64,000 nt of DNA from Harmonia axyridis (taxonomy: Eukaryota; Arthropoda; Insecta; Coleoptera; Coccinellidae), in NCBI RefSeq assembly GCF_914767665.1, contig NC_059507.1:18912718-18976717 (forward strand). Reading direction: 5' to 3'. The notes beneath the pieces were generated by a model, which had not been told where the DNA came from, did no database searches, and was given only the letters and a program-made list of their open reading frames with translations. Below, one piece after another: positions 23,604-34,938 of the stretch (its first letter is position 1; the number at the start of each line of letters is the position of its first letter). Position numbers and translations under genes: made by a program.

Positions 23604-23987
23604 ACATGTAAAGAATTAACATAAGCTTTGGATGGAGCCAGCACTTTAGAGCGGTTGATCGCGGTCAACAACGCTTTCGTATCAAACCAGCGCCAGCGAT
23701 TTGATCAAGTTCTGGCCCTGATAATCGAGATGAAGAAGGAAAATGAAACAACGAGAATTGAACATCGTAGACAAACTAAAGCGCAACCTCAAGCAATGAA
23801 AGTGACTACACGGATGTCACACTCCCTTTCTACAAAGCTCAAAATTGATCAGTTTCGGGATATGGAATTTTGAAAATGTTTTTTTTATTATCATTATCGT
23901 TATTATGAATATAACTCTTATTATTACATTGTTTTTTATTGATCTATACTCATTCATTTTGCCAACCTTAACAATCTTATAAATAGA
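23604..23987 (+). other. Spacer with an unrecognised short ORF
   Basis: A frame at 23628-23873 (81 codons, opening on a TTG codon) includes RQRFDQVLALIIEMKKENE, an amphipathic, coiled-coil-looking stretch. It ends in a T-rich run followed by TTATTATCATTATCG, like a LINE tail. It may be a retroelement scrap; no family recognised. Confidence 0.35.
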
Positions 23988-25600
23988 CTAGCGGACCCGA
24001 CAGACGTTGTCCTGTACACACGTCTTTAATTTCATACTTTTTTTAATGATGGCGTCTACATCTAAATTTTTTGCAGCTAAAATAGCTCGCTCTCGTAGCC
24101 ATTCATGATTTATTTGTATAGTTATATCTTAAATCTGGAAAGATACTATTTATTAATTCATCTTTGGTAGCCACCATGTTGCAAAAGTTCTCTGGAAATT
24201 CAATAAATTGGGTATCTTCATACAGTTGAATTTTACCGTTGCCAATGTCTAACAATTGTTCAGAGAATCCTGACGCTAATGGATCATTTTGTAGTTGAAC
24301 GCGCATATTGATAGTAAGGCTCAATTTACTGACACTCCGCCATAGATAAGATTCCTTCAAACATGCGTTTACTTCGTCTGCATATGTCGCACGTGGAATT
24401 ACTGGCAATGTTTGCCTGAAATCACCAGACAGTAGCAGTAGAGCACCACCGAAAAGCCTAGTATTATCTTTGATATCCTTCAGGGACCTGTCGAGAGCTT
24501 CAAGCGAATGCTTGTGGGCCATTGTACATTCATCCCAAATAATAATTTTGCATTTTCTCAAAACTTCAGCCATGCCGGAATGCTTCTTTATGTTACACAT
24601 TGCTTCGGGATTTGTATGAACATTCAAAGGTAACTTAAGTGCTGAATGCGCAGTCCGTCCACCATCAAGTAACGTCGCTGCAATGCCTGATGAAGCAATG
24701 GCCAATGCAATATGATTTTGTGATCGAATGCGCGCAAGTATCAGTGAGATGAGAAAGGTTTTACCAGTGCCACCTGGTGCATCAAAAAAAAAGAATCCAC
24801 CTTGTTGTGCTGCAATTGATACGTTAATTTGATCATATACATTTCGTTGTTCAGCTGTAAGCAATTTTTCATTATTAGCAACAAAAGTAGCCAACGAAGT
24901 CTTATCAAACTGGTGTTCACGTTGAACATCACTGTTGATGATATCTACTGCTGGGCGGTTCGGCGCCGGCATGCCAAAATGGATGAGTGGCATGTTTGAA
25001 ATAAGAATACAAATATCCTCAATCATAATTAAAGCCTCATTGTATATTTCTGCGGAGAATTGAATATCAGGATTTTGATTAGTAATTCTAATCCGATGCA
25101 AAATATCTTCACTCATTGAGTCTTTATATTTGTTCCAGAGAGCAGATGCTTCAGACGGAAAACACGTTGTTAATATTATTGAAAATAATTGACGAATTTG
25201 TTGTGGAAATGAGCTCAGTGCTGCATCTGCAAGTGTGAGATCCCAATGGTTATCATCCTCCAATAAATGTAACTCACGACACGCATCGAAGAAAGTGTCG
25301 TATAAAATACCATTGACTTTTCGTAGCACCATCTGTCGGGACAAACTAAAATTGAAATAGAATAATATTGAATGCGATGATAGCGCCGTCCGCCGGATCT
25401 AATGTAAAACATTCCAAAATCAACAACTCCTTATAAATAAGAAATTAATTGAAAAAACATTTTCCAGTAGACCAAACTGTAAATCTAAACCATTCTCGAA
25501 TCTCCACGAACACACACAAAAAATTTCATCAAAATTGGTCCAGTCGTTTAGGAGGAGTTCAGTCACATACACACGCACACAAGAAATATATATATTAAGA
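23988..25600 (-). mobile_element. Helitron with both termini, internally deleted
   Basis: On the minus strand the element begins TCTTAATATATATATTTCTT at 25600, continues with the well-known insect Helitron 5' text (CTCCTCCTAAACGACTGGAC), and ends CGGGTCCGCTAG at 23988. The flanking bases on the minus strand are A before TC and T after CTAG, the classic A|T insertion site. A short hairpin (GACA-ACGTC-TGTC) lies just before the end. 1613 bp in all. The HUH replication initiator (Rep) domain is absent and the helicase is truncated. Confidence 0.93.
24103..25344 (-). pseudogene. Helitron PIF1-like helicase fragment
   Basis: SF1 5'-3' DNA helicase portion of a Helitron Rep/Hel protein. Open for 413 codons, first codon TTG, so the frame is a remnant rather than a gene with its own start. 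Residues 20-60 hold the pre-helicase segment HLLEDDNHWDLTLADA. The Walker A motif DAPGGTGKTFL is at 188-198, Walker B IIIWDE at 267-272, and motif III GDFRQTLPVIP at 307-317. After residue 413 the text continues in another frame as EWLRERAILAAKNLDVDAI (about 24035-24100), so a frameshift ends the ORF. The later helicase motifs V and VI are missing. It cannot support rolling-circle transposition alone. Confidence 0.92.
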
Positions 25601-25968
25601 TAGTATTCATTCGTATGTGTAAACTTTAACGCATAGACAAAGGAAGGAGAAGACTGTCGACTGCGTAAGGTCGTTTGAAATGTTGATACTGGCGACCCGA
25701 GGGGCAGGGTTTGAAACTATTGTATCGCTATTTCACACAAAAACATATTCCATTCTTTTCTACTGAAAAATGTTTTGGTGTAAATTCGAACCTTTTTTTT
25801 GTGTTTCAGTTCAGTCATTCAGTCTTGATTCTTATTTTTTTGCAGGTTCAATTTTGTTAATTTCCAGTTCTTTCATGAAGTATGATTAGTTTAAATAAAG
25901 CACCTTTTGTCATAATTGATCAGCATGTCATCATATCATTATTCATGTAGCATCCCAAATTGTGCGAA
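25601..25968. other. Non-coding, no gene seen
   Basis: Spacer between the Helitron and the next repeat. Confidence 0.45.
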
Positions 25969-25969
25969 T

Positions 25970-26540
25970 ATACAGGGTGAGTCTTTGACTTGTACATATA
26001 TTTTAACCGAAGATTCCTGAGGTCAAAAGAAACACTTTTTTCCTTTACCGTTTTTTCCGATTCGGCTCGGTTAAAAAGATACAGGCTGTTGAAAATCGAT
26101 AAAAAAATATGATTTTCGGCTATATCTCGTAATGGTTCTATTGAAGGAAATGATTTTTGGAATATAGCTCTTCCTTGACATGACACATCTTTTCCGAACA
26201 CAAGATTCCATACCCATATTTCAGTTTCTTCATTATGAACATAACATACCATAAAAATACCAGAAATTCGAAGAACCCAACTTTTAAAAGTAATTTGAAC
26301 GTTTATTCAAGAATATTTGGCTAATTTGAAAAATAACAGTATTTTTAATATTTCCTCCTACAAAGCGTCGTTTTCGAGTAACTTGATTTGAAAAAAAAAA
26401 TTATCTGTGAAATTCAAAAAATTGGGTACTTTGGCTGAATGCAACTCTGTTCTGTTGTGGAAAAAAACCACAGAAATGAATATTTACTATGATGTCATGT
26501 CTCAGATTTTTGAATTGAAGTACAAGCCAACTTAGTTTGA
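25970..26540. repeat. TACAGGGTG-ended non-coding repeat
   Basis: Begins TACAGGGTGAGTCTTTGACT at 25971. The text that follows (imprecations of AAAAAGATACAGGCTGTTG and TATATCTCGTAATGG type) is familiar from dispersed non-coding insect repeats. The minus frame 25920-26252 reads through the terminus and is not a gene. The right end is uncertain; 26345-26390 resembles the arm of the 2871-3354 element. Confidence 0.5.
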
Positions 26541-26868
26541 AAATGATGTTATTTGAATAAGCTCACCTCAATTTTTCATTCCTTTATTTGATTACAAATT
26601 ACTGAGCTTTGGCACAGCTCTGATAATAAGAAGATACTTCATTAAAATCAACATTCTATTTTGAAAAGTGCAGATCAGCCATAAAGCCCATGTTTGAAAA
26701 AGTTTTTACAAAATAGTCCCATTATAATGACAACAATTAATATCCCACTAAAGACAGCTGCTATTGAACATTACTGTATTTTTCTTCAGGCCATTCAAAC
26801 TGACATCGAAACATAACACTAGGTACATACTAGACAAGGGTTCCCAAATATTTTCTTTTCAATTCCTA
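26541..26868. other. Non-coding, no gene seen
   Basis: AT-rich; nothing supported. Confidence 0.4.
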
Positions 26869-27783
26869 ATCAGAATGTTGATTCCTCAGAATGGAATACA
26901 AAATATAAGAAAACGATTTCATTTCATCACTTCCAACTGATCATTTTTAAGAAATATAAGAAGTTTTATTATTTCATACCGCATTCCATTAAGTATATTA
27001 TAATATATTTGATTTTTTATATCAGATAATAAAATAGTGTTGGGCATGGGCGCATTCGAATTGACTAATGGTTCATCTGCATCATCCGATTGTTTCACTC
27101 GATAATCTTAACCAAAAAAAAATAAATATTTAAGCTTTTTCTGAAAACTAAGCTACGAACCTGAAACTGCAGGGCCCACTCTAAAGGGGCGGCATTATCT
27201 ACTTTTTCTGGGGAATCTGGATTACTGGAAGAACGAATTATGTAATTTTCTCTGATTTAAATGAATTTCACTAATTCGATGGTGAGGAATATCAGTCACA
27301 AGGAACAGTTGTATACAATTTATTCAATGGCAACGTTTCTGAGCATTTAGCTCCTTCATCAGGCTAAAAACAAAAACCAACTTATAAACAACGGCATGGA
27401 TCATATAATTGGTGTAGCAATAAAGATACAAAATACATAAAATGATGTCCCTATACAATAATAAATATGAAATATAAACTAGATGACAAATAACAATGAA
27501 TATAAATATAAAGCAAAACAACATGAAACAATTAACGCCAGGTCGGCCAAGGAAACAATAAGTTTACAATAAAAAGCGATCTCACCCTATGAATAACGGT
27601 TATAAATCATTCGAATACATCGAAATCATCAAATAAATGTCCATAAAATAAAATGGCATTATCAGGATATCATAAAAAACCACATCAAATAAGACGTATA
27701 AGTATAAACTAATGTATCAGGCAAGACAGACTGCATTAAAATGTGTGAGACATACTAACACCCGATTCAAAAGGAAACACGAA

Positions 27784-28251
27784 CTACCGCGAAATAAAAC
27801 TATCTACATTTACCTTATTAATTAAGTTAAAATACACCGAACTCAAACTACCAATATCGGTGCGTGTATTCACAGAATCTTTTATTCTCTTGATAAAAAC
27901 CATTTCTTTGAATGTTCGTTTAAACCAATTCTTTTCTTTATTTAAAATTTTTACATTATTAAAATCAAAGGAGTGGTCATTAATTTTTGCATGCTGTGAT
28001 AATGCTGTTGCTTCACTACGATTTTTGCAATCTCTCTCATGTTGTTTCAACCTCGACCCTATATACTGTTTTGTTTGGCCTATGTAACTGCCAGCGCAAT
28101 CTGAACAATCTATTTTGTACACTAAATTAGAATGTCTCATCAAAGGATTGCCATCCTTTAGTCGACTGAACAATTTGCCCACAGTTTTATTATAATAAAA
28201 AACTACTTTGTTTGAGAGATTGCTCATTATCTTGCCAATTGCTGAGAGCAT
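27784..28251 (-). pseudogene. Penelope-like GIY-YIG endonuclease domain
   Basis: Contains the zinc-finger-like DCSDCAGSYIGQTKQYIGSR, with the GIY-YIG-type core (SYIGQT ... IGSRLKQH), then ATALSQHAKINDHSFDF, the conserved His-rich second half. This domain nicks target DNA for retrotransposition. It lies directly after the RT in the element and was originally one ORF with it. The Cys-x2-Cys pair is kept. Confidence 0.88.
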
Positions 28252-28745
28252 CCCGGTATATAGACTAATTTACAATAATGTGTCGTTTGATCAACATCAC
28301 TGGATGATCGAGAATCACTTGCACTAATAGACGAATAAAAAATCTTATATATTAAATTACTTGGATAACCATTCTTGACCAGCAGAGCAGCCTGATCACG
28401 GAATTTTTTTTCATGGAATGACTCATGAGAGAGGTTTAGAATTTTATATTTTACATTCTTTATTATAGCGATTTTTTGTGTGAGTGAATGCAAAGAATTA
28501 AAATGTAACAATCGCTCAGAAGAAACTGGCTTCGAGTACAAATCAGTTATTATCTTATTATCACGACGGATCAATAACAAATCCAAAAATGGAATTTTTT
28601 TATCATTTTCTAATTCATATGTGAAATTCAAGTCATTATGATAATTGTTGAAGGCATTCATTACGAAATCAATACTGTTTTTAGGTATGGACATAATAAT
28701 ATCATCAACATATACCCATACAAACGGTATATATATATTGATCAC
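28227..28745 (-). pseudogene. Penelope-like RT, C-terminal half
   Basis: The frame starts at YIPFVWVYVDDIIMSIP, holding the RT catalytic box YVDD with its metal-binding aspartates. It continues with NDKKIPFLDLLLIR (RT motif D/E region) and TDLYSKPVSSERLLHF. The fingers and the N-terminal half are missing. The frame then ends in PGCSQQLA, where the endonuclease frame overlaps it, indicating a 1-nt frameshift near 28230-28250. Confidence 0.9.
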
Positions 28746-28902
28746 TAATGATTTTTTTTATCAAATTTAGTAACTAATCTTTAAATCTTTGCATCGTGAA
28801 TATCTGCAACATCAATTCGAATTTAAAATAATTGTTCATTCGCATCATCCGGTTCTTTAATTCAATTCTAAAAAAAAAACGAAACCTTCGAGCGTTATAC
28901 AG

Positions 28903-29310
28903 GGTGATTCACCGGGATTGCCTATTAGACGTTCACGGAAAACTATTCATATTTTTGAGCTGAAAATTTGCATATTGGGGGTTGAGACAATGATCTTTTT
29001 CCCTGAAATATTTTTTGATCTCTACAACTTCCGGTTATACCAGAAACAGACTACTACTTAGTTTTTTCAAATAGCACACCCAATATATTATTAACTTGGG
29101 TAAGAACTCAACGGTTCATAAGTTAATGGGATTCTTATGAAAAAATAGATGACGATGTGAACTCACATTTTTTCAAATTTTTTGTCAGAAAAATCTTTTT
29201 TCGAAAACATTTTTTTTCTTTTTCGATCCAGCAAATACGTAGTTTCATAAGCTGTTTGCGGTTTGGACCAAAAATTTACAAATTCATCAAAACTCAAGAT
29301 TTTCAAATTA
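28903..29310 (+). repeat. TACAGGGTGATTCACC repeat, copy 1
   Basis: Begins TACAGGGTGATTCACCGGGA at 28903. It aligns in reverse with 33655-33966 through CTACAACTTCC-GTTATACC, CAGACTACTACTT, ATCAACGGTTCA-like and AATGGGATTC blocks. Non-coding, inserted into the hAT-like repeat. The right border is estimated. Confidence 0.65.
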
Positions 29311-29735
29311 GAATATATTTTATCATTTATTCACTTGAATTCAGTTGAGCACGTTTATTGTTTATTACGTTTCACTCACCTCTATTGGATCAAAATTTGA
29401 ATCCAAAAAAATAATTCCAATACATTTTTTCTTTCCAAAAATACTTTTTATAAAAAAGTGTGGAGTTTTTCATACTTCCACACAAATTCTTTGAAAACAA
29501 ATTCACCAAACCAACATCCATCCCAAACCCCCCTTCTTTTGCTTAGTACAAAATCCCAAACCTGAAAGGATTCCAATTTTTATTTTTGGCGGAGCGGTAG
29601 AAACCTTGAACAAGCGCTGGACCCCGATTATCCAATATTAATTTTTAGCATTCTGCAGAGTTAGCTTCTGTTATGACGGCAAAATGGGCCTCTGCCTAGG
29701 GCGGCAGTTTGGCTAGCGACGGCACTGTGCAGTTC

Positions 29736-30575
29736 AAACACCCACTACATGCAAAAGACACAAAGATTTAAAATTTTCACTGGTCATTACTAACTACTAT
29801 CTACTCATATCACAATGAATGTTCTAGAAAGAAAACCTTCGAAAATCAAAGAAAATTACGAAGTGCATTTTATGTTCTGAACGATTGAATACTGAGTAAC
29901 AGAAAAATATTCAAACAATACTCGGTTGCAGAATACGACGCCACTATGAAATTCCCCAACTTTGAAGTGAAAATATTCCGCCTGACATTTATCATGAAGC
30001 ACCCTTCTCGATATAAACGGTAGGAGGTCTTATTATTCCATAACCGGCACACGACGAAAACGAGGCATTCATCAAGATCGTATTGTGTTTTAATGTTTCG
30101 ATTTGGGGGAAGCACCTAATTCGAGAATTCATGAATAAGTCATGTCATCTCCATGACAAAAAGTAATCGAGAATCGGCTTGAGTCGAAAAACATATGCTT
30201 CGCTTCAGACCCTCGCATAGGACTCCGCATATTGGAAGTGCTCCTTGTATACATTTTCATAACCCGGGATTTCACGCATTAACGCCCTTTTGAACTAAAT
30301 GTCGGCACGCTCTCGTAAGATGTGTTCGTTTCGTCAATGATCTGAATATTTATGGGCGAAAAAACAGTAGGATCCTTCTTCAATATCCATTTCCATTCTA
30401 ACGGTTTTTGTACTTTTCTTTTCTTTTCATGAATGAAAAAATCATGAAAATAACAACAAACTGAAGAAACTGACTATGTTGGTATTTCTTCCACCCCTGG
30501 TATTCCATCATGTCAAATTAACATGTCTATCTCTTCCTTCGTAGCTGTTAACAAATTAGGAAACAAGGAACCAAA
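29736..30575. other. Non-coding, no gene seen
   Basis: The minus ORF 29870-30115 (81 codons) has no recognisable motif. No transposon end seen. Confidence 0.5.
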
Positions 30576-30577
30576 AT

Positions 30578-30655
30578 CTTTATTGAAATGCCTACGTTTC
30601 GAACTTACTTTAGTTCTTCATCATGACTATTAAATAGGTAATTCGGTTTTTCTTT
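30578..30655. repeat. Penelope-like terminal-repeat remnant
   Basis: CTACGTTTCGAACTTACTTT then AGTTCTTCATCATGAC resembles the ACGTTTCG ... CTTCATCAG signature seen at the 3' ends of the two Penelope-like elements here (near 27320-27365 and 48305-48345). No coding part remains nearby. Confidence 0.45.
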
Positions 30656-30859
30656 GAACTTTTTCCCATGTCATACATTCAAGACTCATTCAGGTCACAC
30701 AACTTCGTCTTCGAAAAATGCAGTGATAGCAAATGATAGCAACTTCAGAGATTTTTACAATACAACATGGAAGCAAATAAGTGTAAAGAATATAAATGAA
30801 TTAATTTGAAGCAAAATTAAAGAATAAAAAGTTTTCTAAAACACGTAAAATTAATATGA

Positions 30860-30913
30860 CCAGGATCAAAAAATTAGGACATTCACATGAATGTCCTAAT
30901 TTTTTGATCCTGG
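30860..30913. repeat. Perfect 26-bp inverted repeat
   Basis: 30860-30885 and 30888-30913 are exact reverse complements separated by 2 bases. As RNA this would be a 26-bp perfect hairpin with almost no loop; as DNA it is a cruciform-prone palindrome. No larger element is evident around it. Confidence 0.95.
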
Positions 30914-31685
30914 ATTTATTTTCATAAATTCCCATGTTCCTTCTACATATAAGCATTTTTCCTCTAGGTATTTGATGGGCTATAGCTTTCTTTATTTCTC
31001 TGTTTGTGCAGAAGTGTTCAACCCATTATTCAGTCATTCAGAGTTTAACAGATCAATATTAATAATGACTTGTAGGATATCCTGGACTCAATTCTTCTAA
31101 TTGTCATTGAAATATATGAAAGCATTCAATCGTTCTATAGGTAGCGGATAAAATTTTTTAATGAAATACACAAAAACCTTGTATCTCATAAACGAATAGA
31201 TAATTTTCAACACTGATTCAGCCTATCTAAATGGTCCTACATTCGTTCATGAAACACTGTGTATGATCAAGAAATAACAAAATGGTCGATTAGGTGTGAA
31301 GATTGATGGACAAAATAGTGGGAGTGAGTGGAAAATATGGACTTCATCTAAACGTGAAAAAAAAATGAAATTCATGATTATATCAAAAAACAACTAACCG
31401 CTCGATTGAAGATCCACTTTCCAAGTTTCTCCAAGCTAAAATCCCAAATATCTCCAATAGGACACAGTTGAGTGGTTAGCGTTCTCAGTCAGTTCGTACA
31501 AAATATGTTGATTATTTGGACAGTCCTGCCCACTCAGTATATGGGAGTTGCTGATATCCACCTTATCTCTTCAATCAATCATTAATTGATTCACCTCTAG
31601 TTGCGAACATTTTTTTTATGCCTCCAATGTAACTCGAATTATCAAATTAGTAACCTAAAGCCATTTTTTAAATCGAATAATTATA
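30914..31685. other. Non-coding, no gene seen
   Basis: AT-rich; nothing supported on either strand. Confidence 0.5.
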
Positions 31686-31689
31686 GTTT

Positions 31690-31775
31690 TATCGATTCAC
31701 CTGACTGCAAGACTAATACTGTTGATGGCCAATTGGCCTTTGGTCAATAAATAGCGTTTGTTGTTGTTATTTATT
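31690..31775 (+). repeat. LINE 3' tail
   Basis: TTGGTCAATAAATAGCG followed by TTTGTTGTTGTTA has the polyadenylation-like hexamer plus short simple repeat found at the 3' end of insect R1/Jockey LINEs. No ORF2 remains upstream. Confidence 0.5.
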
Positions 31776-31990
31776 TGTTTTTTATAAATATAGATGATTT
31801 CTGTTTTTTTTTATTCAACTTTTGATACCTCTTGTTGTTTTATTGATAATCAAATAATGTTGGAAGCTCATAATCAGAGTTTAAAAATAATTTCCTTAAA
31901 GGAAATGAGGTATTCAAAAAAATATGCGATATTAGGGCATTTTCCTCTATATGTTCATACCACAGAGCTTGATATTTATCATAATAAACC

Positions 31991-32129
31991 TTAGGGCCAG
32001 TTGTACCATTTGCCTAAACATTGATTAAAAATTTAAACGTTGATTACTCTATGATTTTTCAAGAGAAATCAGAAATTTCGACGTTTGAATTTTAATCAAT
32101 GTTTAGGCAAAAGGTGCAAATGGCCCTTA
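31991..32129. mobile_element. Tourist-like MITE (PIF/Harbinger type)
   Basis: A 133-bp element (31994-32126) with ends GGGCCAGTTGTACCATTTGC and the matching complement, flanked by TTA on both sides (31991-31993, 32127-32129). A 3-bp TWA duplication and GGGCC termini are typical of PIF/Harbinger. Inverted ends cover most of its length, so it folds on itself. No coding capacity. Confidence 0.9.
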
Positions 32130-32231
32130 GTATTATTTTTTTCCTTATTTTCCAAAATCCAGTAGTTCTAATCCTAGCTATTGATCATATTTTAAAGAGG
32201 TTTAAGAATTTAGAAGACGTGAGAATAGAAT

Positions 32232-32574
32232 ACAAACACCAGAGCCGTATTTAGGTACCATTGCGCCTGTGGCAATATATTAGAGTAGACAGTGCCCCCC
32301 ATTTACGAAGATTTTTTTTCCATTATATTTTCTTATAGTATATTCTTGTTCATTATTTGAGTTATAAATTTTCGTTCTGCTGATCTTGTGATTATTTTAG
32401 GCTTAGCAATATTTCAAATGCTTCCAGGTTCTTTGGCATCTCTCGTTGCGAGCGGTATACATGGAAACTGAGTTGTGATCTTTCGAATTATTTCACCCGA
32501 TGCTCCAATATTTTTTCTTTTGATAGTGCCAAGTGCCACCTTTGCCACTCCCTAGAAACGGCCCTGACAATCAC
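32232..32574. mobile_element. hAT-type MITE with 8-bp TSD
   Basis: Element 32240-32566 (327 bp). Left end CAGAGCCGTATTTAGG, right end read inward CAGGGCCGTTTCTAGG. The flanks ACAAACAC and ACAATCAC differ at one of 8 positions. Such ends and TSD length fit hAT. No coding capacity. Confidence 0.88.
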
Positions 32575-33650
32575 GTACTTAGTAGTTTGACATATTGCGA
32601 GCACCAACAATATTAGAGAGGTTTCTTCCTCTGGTAGAGATGACTAGGTGAGTACGGATTGACTGCAAAAAATGAATTTCTGCTTTTCCCAAGAAAGTAA
32701 GAGGGTGAGTTCGCATATTCATGGAAATAATGAAAAATTTGATTTAGTTAGAATATGTACATTTACTCCCGGGACACCCTGTATACATACATGTTACACA
32801 GAGGTTCAATTCTATATCTCATAGAATCATAGAATTCGTCAAAACAAAATTCAATAATTAATAAATTTTTTGGTGATATTTAATTAATATGATATTAAAA
32901 AAAATAAATTAATAATATTAATTGCCGACTTGATGAATGATTAAATGCAAATGAACAGTTACTTATTATATGGTAAGTATGACATCATTATGACGAAATC
33001 AGTGTTGATCATTTCTATAATATGAAACGGGCAGGCAACTACATTCCGAGTTAATCTTTTGTTTTGTTGCCGAATTCGATGCATTAAAGCCACTCGTCGT
33101 CTATTCATGATGAGGGTTGCGTTTTGTATAATGACACGACCCTTCAACTCACGAATAAATCCCGACGTCAGGGTGGAAAATATATGAAACGATAATTCAT
33201 GAACCGCAATCATGGGCATCAGACCTCCACCGCCTTCTAACACTCGTATAATAATTCAATTACTCAGTCTTGCCTTCCGAATTCTTCTCCTCTTCCTTTT
33301 GACTTCTGTGTTCGGGAAAACATTATATATTTATCTATTGAACAGAACTTCAGTAGCATAAATGAATGTGGTAACCTCATAGTCGTAGGAAATATTCTTC
33401 GCAAAAATAATACCTTCTACAGAAAATCATATACATAATATCAATGAAATGTAAGAGACCTATATTGAAGAGAAGTTTTTGTATATCCTTTGAAGCAGGT
33501 TCGTTTTGAAGTATTCGATACTAACATGCTACGTGTTTGTTTGTTCTTTGATTTACATTGAAGGATAAAAGGGAATGAATTGAATGAATTTGAGTTGTCC
33601 AAGTTCATGATCTTCTGATAAACACCCTCTACATTTTTGGTCAAAACCGC
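32575..33650. other. Non-coding, one doubtful ORF
   Basis: 32765-32779 contains ACACCCTGTATAC, another copy of the shared terminus. The minus frame 32959-33243 (94 codons) sits in slightly GC-richer sequence but has no known motif, so I do not call a gene. Confidence 0.45.
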
Positions 33651-33654
33651 AATA

Positions 33655-33966
33655 AAAAAGGTTTTTTCGAAAAAACTTTTTTTTTTTGAAATATAAAAAA
33701 GTGAGTCCTCGTCACCACCATTGTTTTCAAAGGAATCCCATTAACTGAACCGTTGATTTTATACCCAAGATGTGACATGCTGAAATTGTCATGAAAAAGC
33801 TATCTAGGGAGGCAATAATGTACTGCGTGTGCCATTTGAAATAAGGAAGTAGTAGTCTGTTTCGGTATAACGGGAAGTTGTAGCGATTTGAAAATATTTT
33901 AAACGTCTTATTAGACCTTTATGGACGTTATTAGACACGATTATCCATCGCGGTGAATCACCATGT
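33655..33966 (-). repeat. TACAGGGTGATTCACC repeat, copy 2
   Basis: Reverse-oriented homologue of 28903-29310. Its terminus is degenerate (GGTGAATCACCATGTAGG near 33950-33967) but the inner blocks TAGTAGTCTGTTTCGG and ATCCCATTAACTGAACC align. Non-coding. Confidence 0.65.
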
Positions 33967-34118
33967 AGGTATTATCAAATGAGAATCGAATGATGAAAAA
34001 TCGCAAATCTCCCCAGCAAACAATATCACTATATCCAAGTAAGAATTGTGCACAGTTTTGTTATTGGCTAGCCTAGTATATATACACAGTATGAGTTAAA
34101 TCAAGTTATAGAGAAGGA

Positions 34119-34382
34119 TTGACAATATTGATTCGTTTATCACATTACAATGGATTAATACTCAGCCCTATTTGTTGGAAGCATTCGTCGCAAGTAGGGT
34201 ATCAGAAATTAGGAAGGCTACAAGTAGGTACCATGAGTTGGGAACATTTATCTTCAGAGCATAATGCCGCAGATATTTTGTCGCACTGGCAAATGCCAAT
34301 AGATCTCATGAACAATCAACAATGGAAAATAGGACCCCAATGGTTAAGAGGGGTTGAACAGCGTATCCTAAGCAAAGGATGA
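34119..34382 (+). pseudogene. BEL/Pao LTR retrotransposon scrap
   Basis: 87 open codons (first codon TTG). The C-terminal half, MSWEHLSSEHNAADILSHW, and then NNQQWKIGPQWL match the RNase H to integrase linker of BEL/Pao polyproteins, where HVPSEHNPADILSRG-like and GPxWL motifs are conserved. No protease, RT or integrase core and no LTRs are visible here. Confidence 0.85.
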
Positions 34383-34560
34383 AGACTGTTTCATCGATTT
34401 AATTGAACTGAAACTGAATATTATATTAACAGCAACAGCTGACGATTCTTTCTGTCTAGAATATAATTCTTCATCATTATAAATTTGGGAAATCTGGTTG
34501 TAGAAAAAAACTCTCGTGTTTCATGGATTTATGTCCGATATGTTGGTGCTTTGAATCCAA
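34383..34560. other. Spacer
   Basis: No feature. Confidence 0.4.
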
Positions 34561-34938
34561 TTATAATCCTTTGGAATCGCTGGATGAGAAAACTGCTCCT
34601 GAAATGTTCACATTTCGAATATGTAGAATCAAAATCGAATCATAAAAAAAAAAAATAGTCCGTCGTCCAGAGTTTTTCTCCGGAAATATAAGAGCTATCT
34701 TGTGTCCGTCGGTAAAAGCATGTTCGGCCAGTGCGGACTCATCTATACTTATTTGACTCATTTGGGAAACTATTAGAGGTCTTGGACTAGGATTTGAATT
34801 ATTCTTAGGTCGAACTATAGCGATTATCTTCAAGAAAATAATTGAAAAAATGCCATACAAGCTGCACAATGGAATCCTCCAAATTGGATGAGATATGTGA
34901 CAGACACATTCATAATTTGGTCTTACGACGAGAAACAT
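34561..34938 (-). pseudogene. Possible GIY-YIG endonuclease scrap
   Basis: Within a 125-codon minus frame, DESALAEHAFTDGHKIAL resembles the ALAxHAxxxGHxI stretch of Penelope-type GIY-YIG domains, as in both elements at 27784 and 48657. The rest is not recognisable. A weak call. Confidence 0.35.

Larger units (their letters stand above)
27197..28799 (-). mobile_element. Penelope-like element 1, 5'-truncated
   Basis: Minus-strand retroelement of the Penelope class, coding for RT plus GIY-YIG endonuclease. It is truncated just upstream of the RT catalytic YVDD. The 3' region, 27290-27370, contains CAACGTTTCTGAGC and CTCCTTCATCAGGC, resembling the terminal repeat of such elements. Its borders are defined by comparison with the uninterrupted repeat at 8240-9038. 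Confidence 0.85.
26870..29735. repeat. hAT-like repeat copy 2, split by insertions
   Basis: Collinear with 8240-9038 in three pieces: 26875-27196, 28800-28903 and 29310-29735. Removing 27197-28799 and about 28903-29310 restores the order seen in copy 1. The right end GGCGGCAGTTTGGCTAGCGA then CGGCACTG (near 29700-29727) matches copy 1. This shows the host repeat is older than both insertions. Confidence 0.75.

Noticed and set aside
25920..26252. 110-codon minus ORF
   Set aside because: It reads through a TACAGGGTG repeat terminus and known-style non-coding repeat text; no domain.
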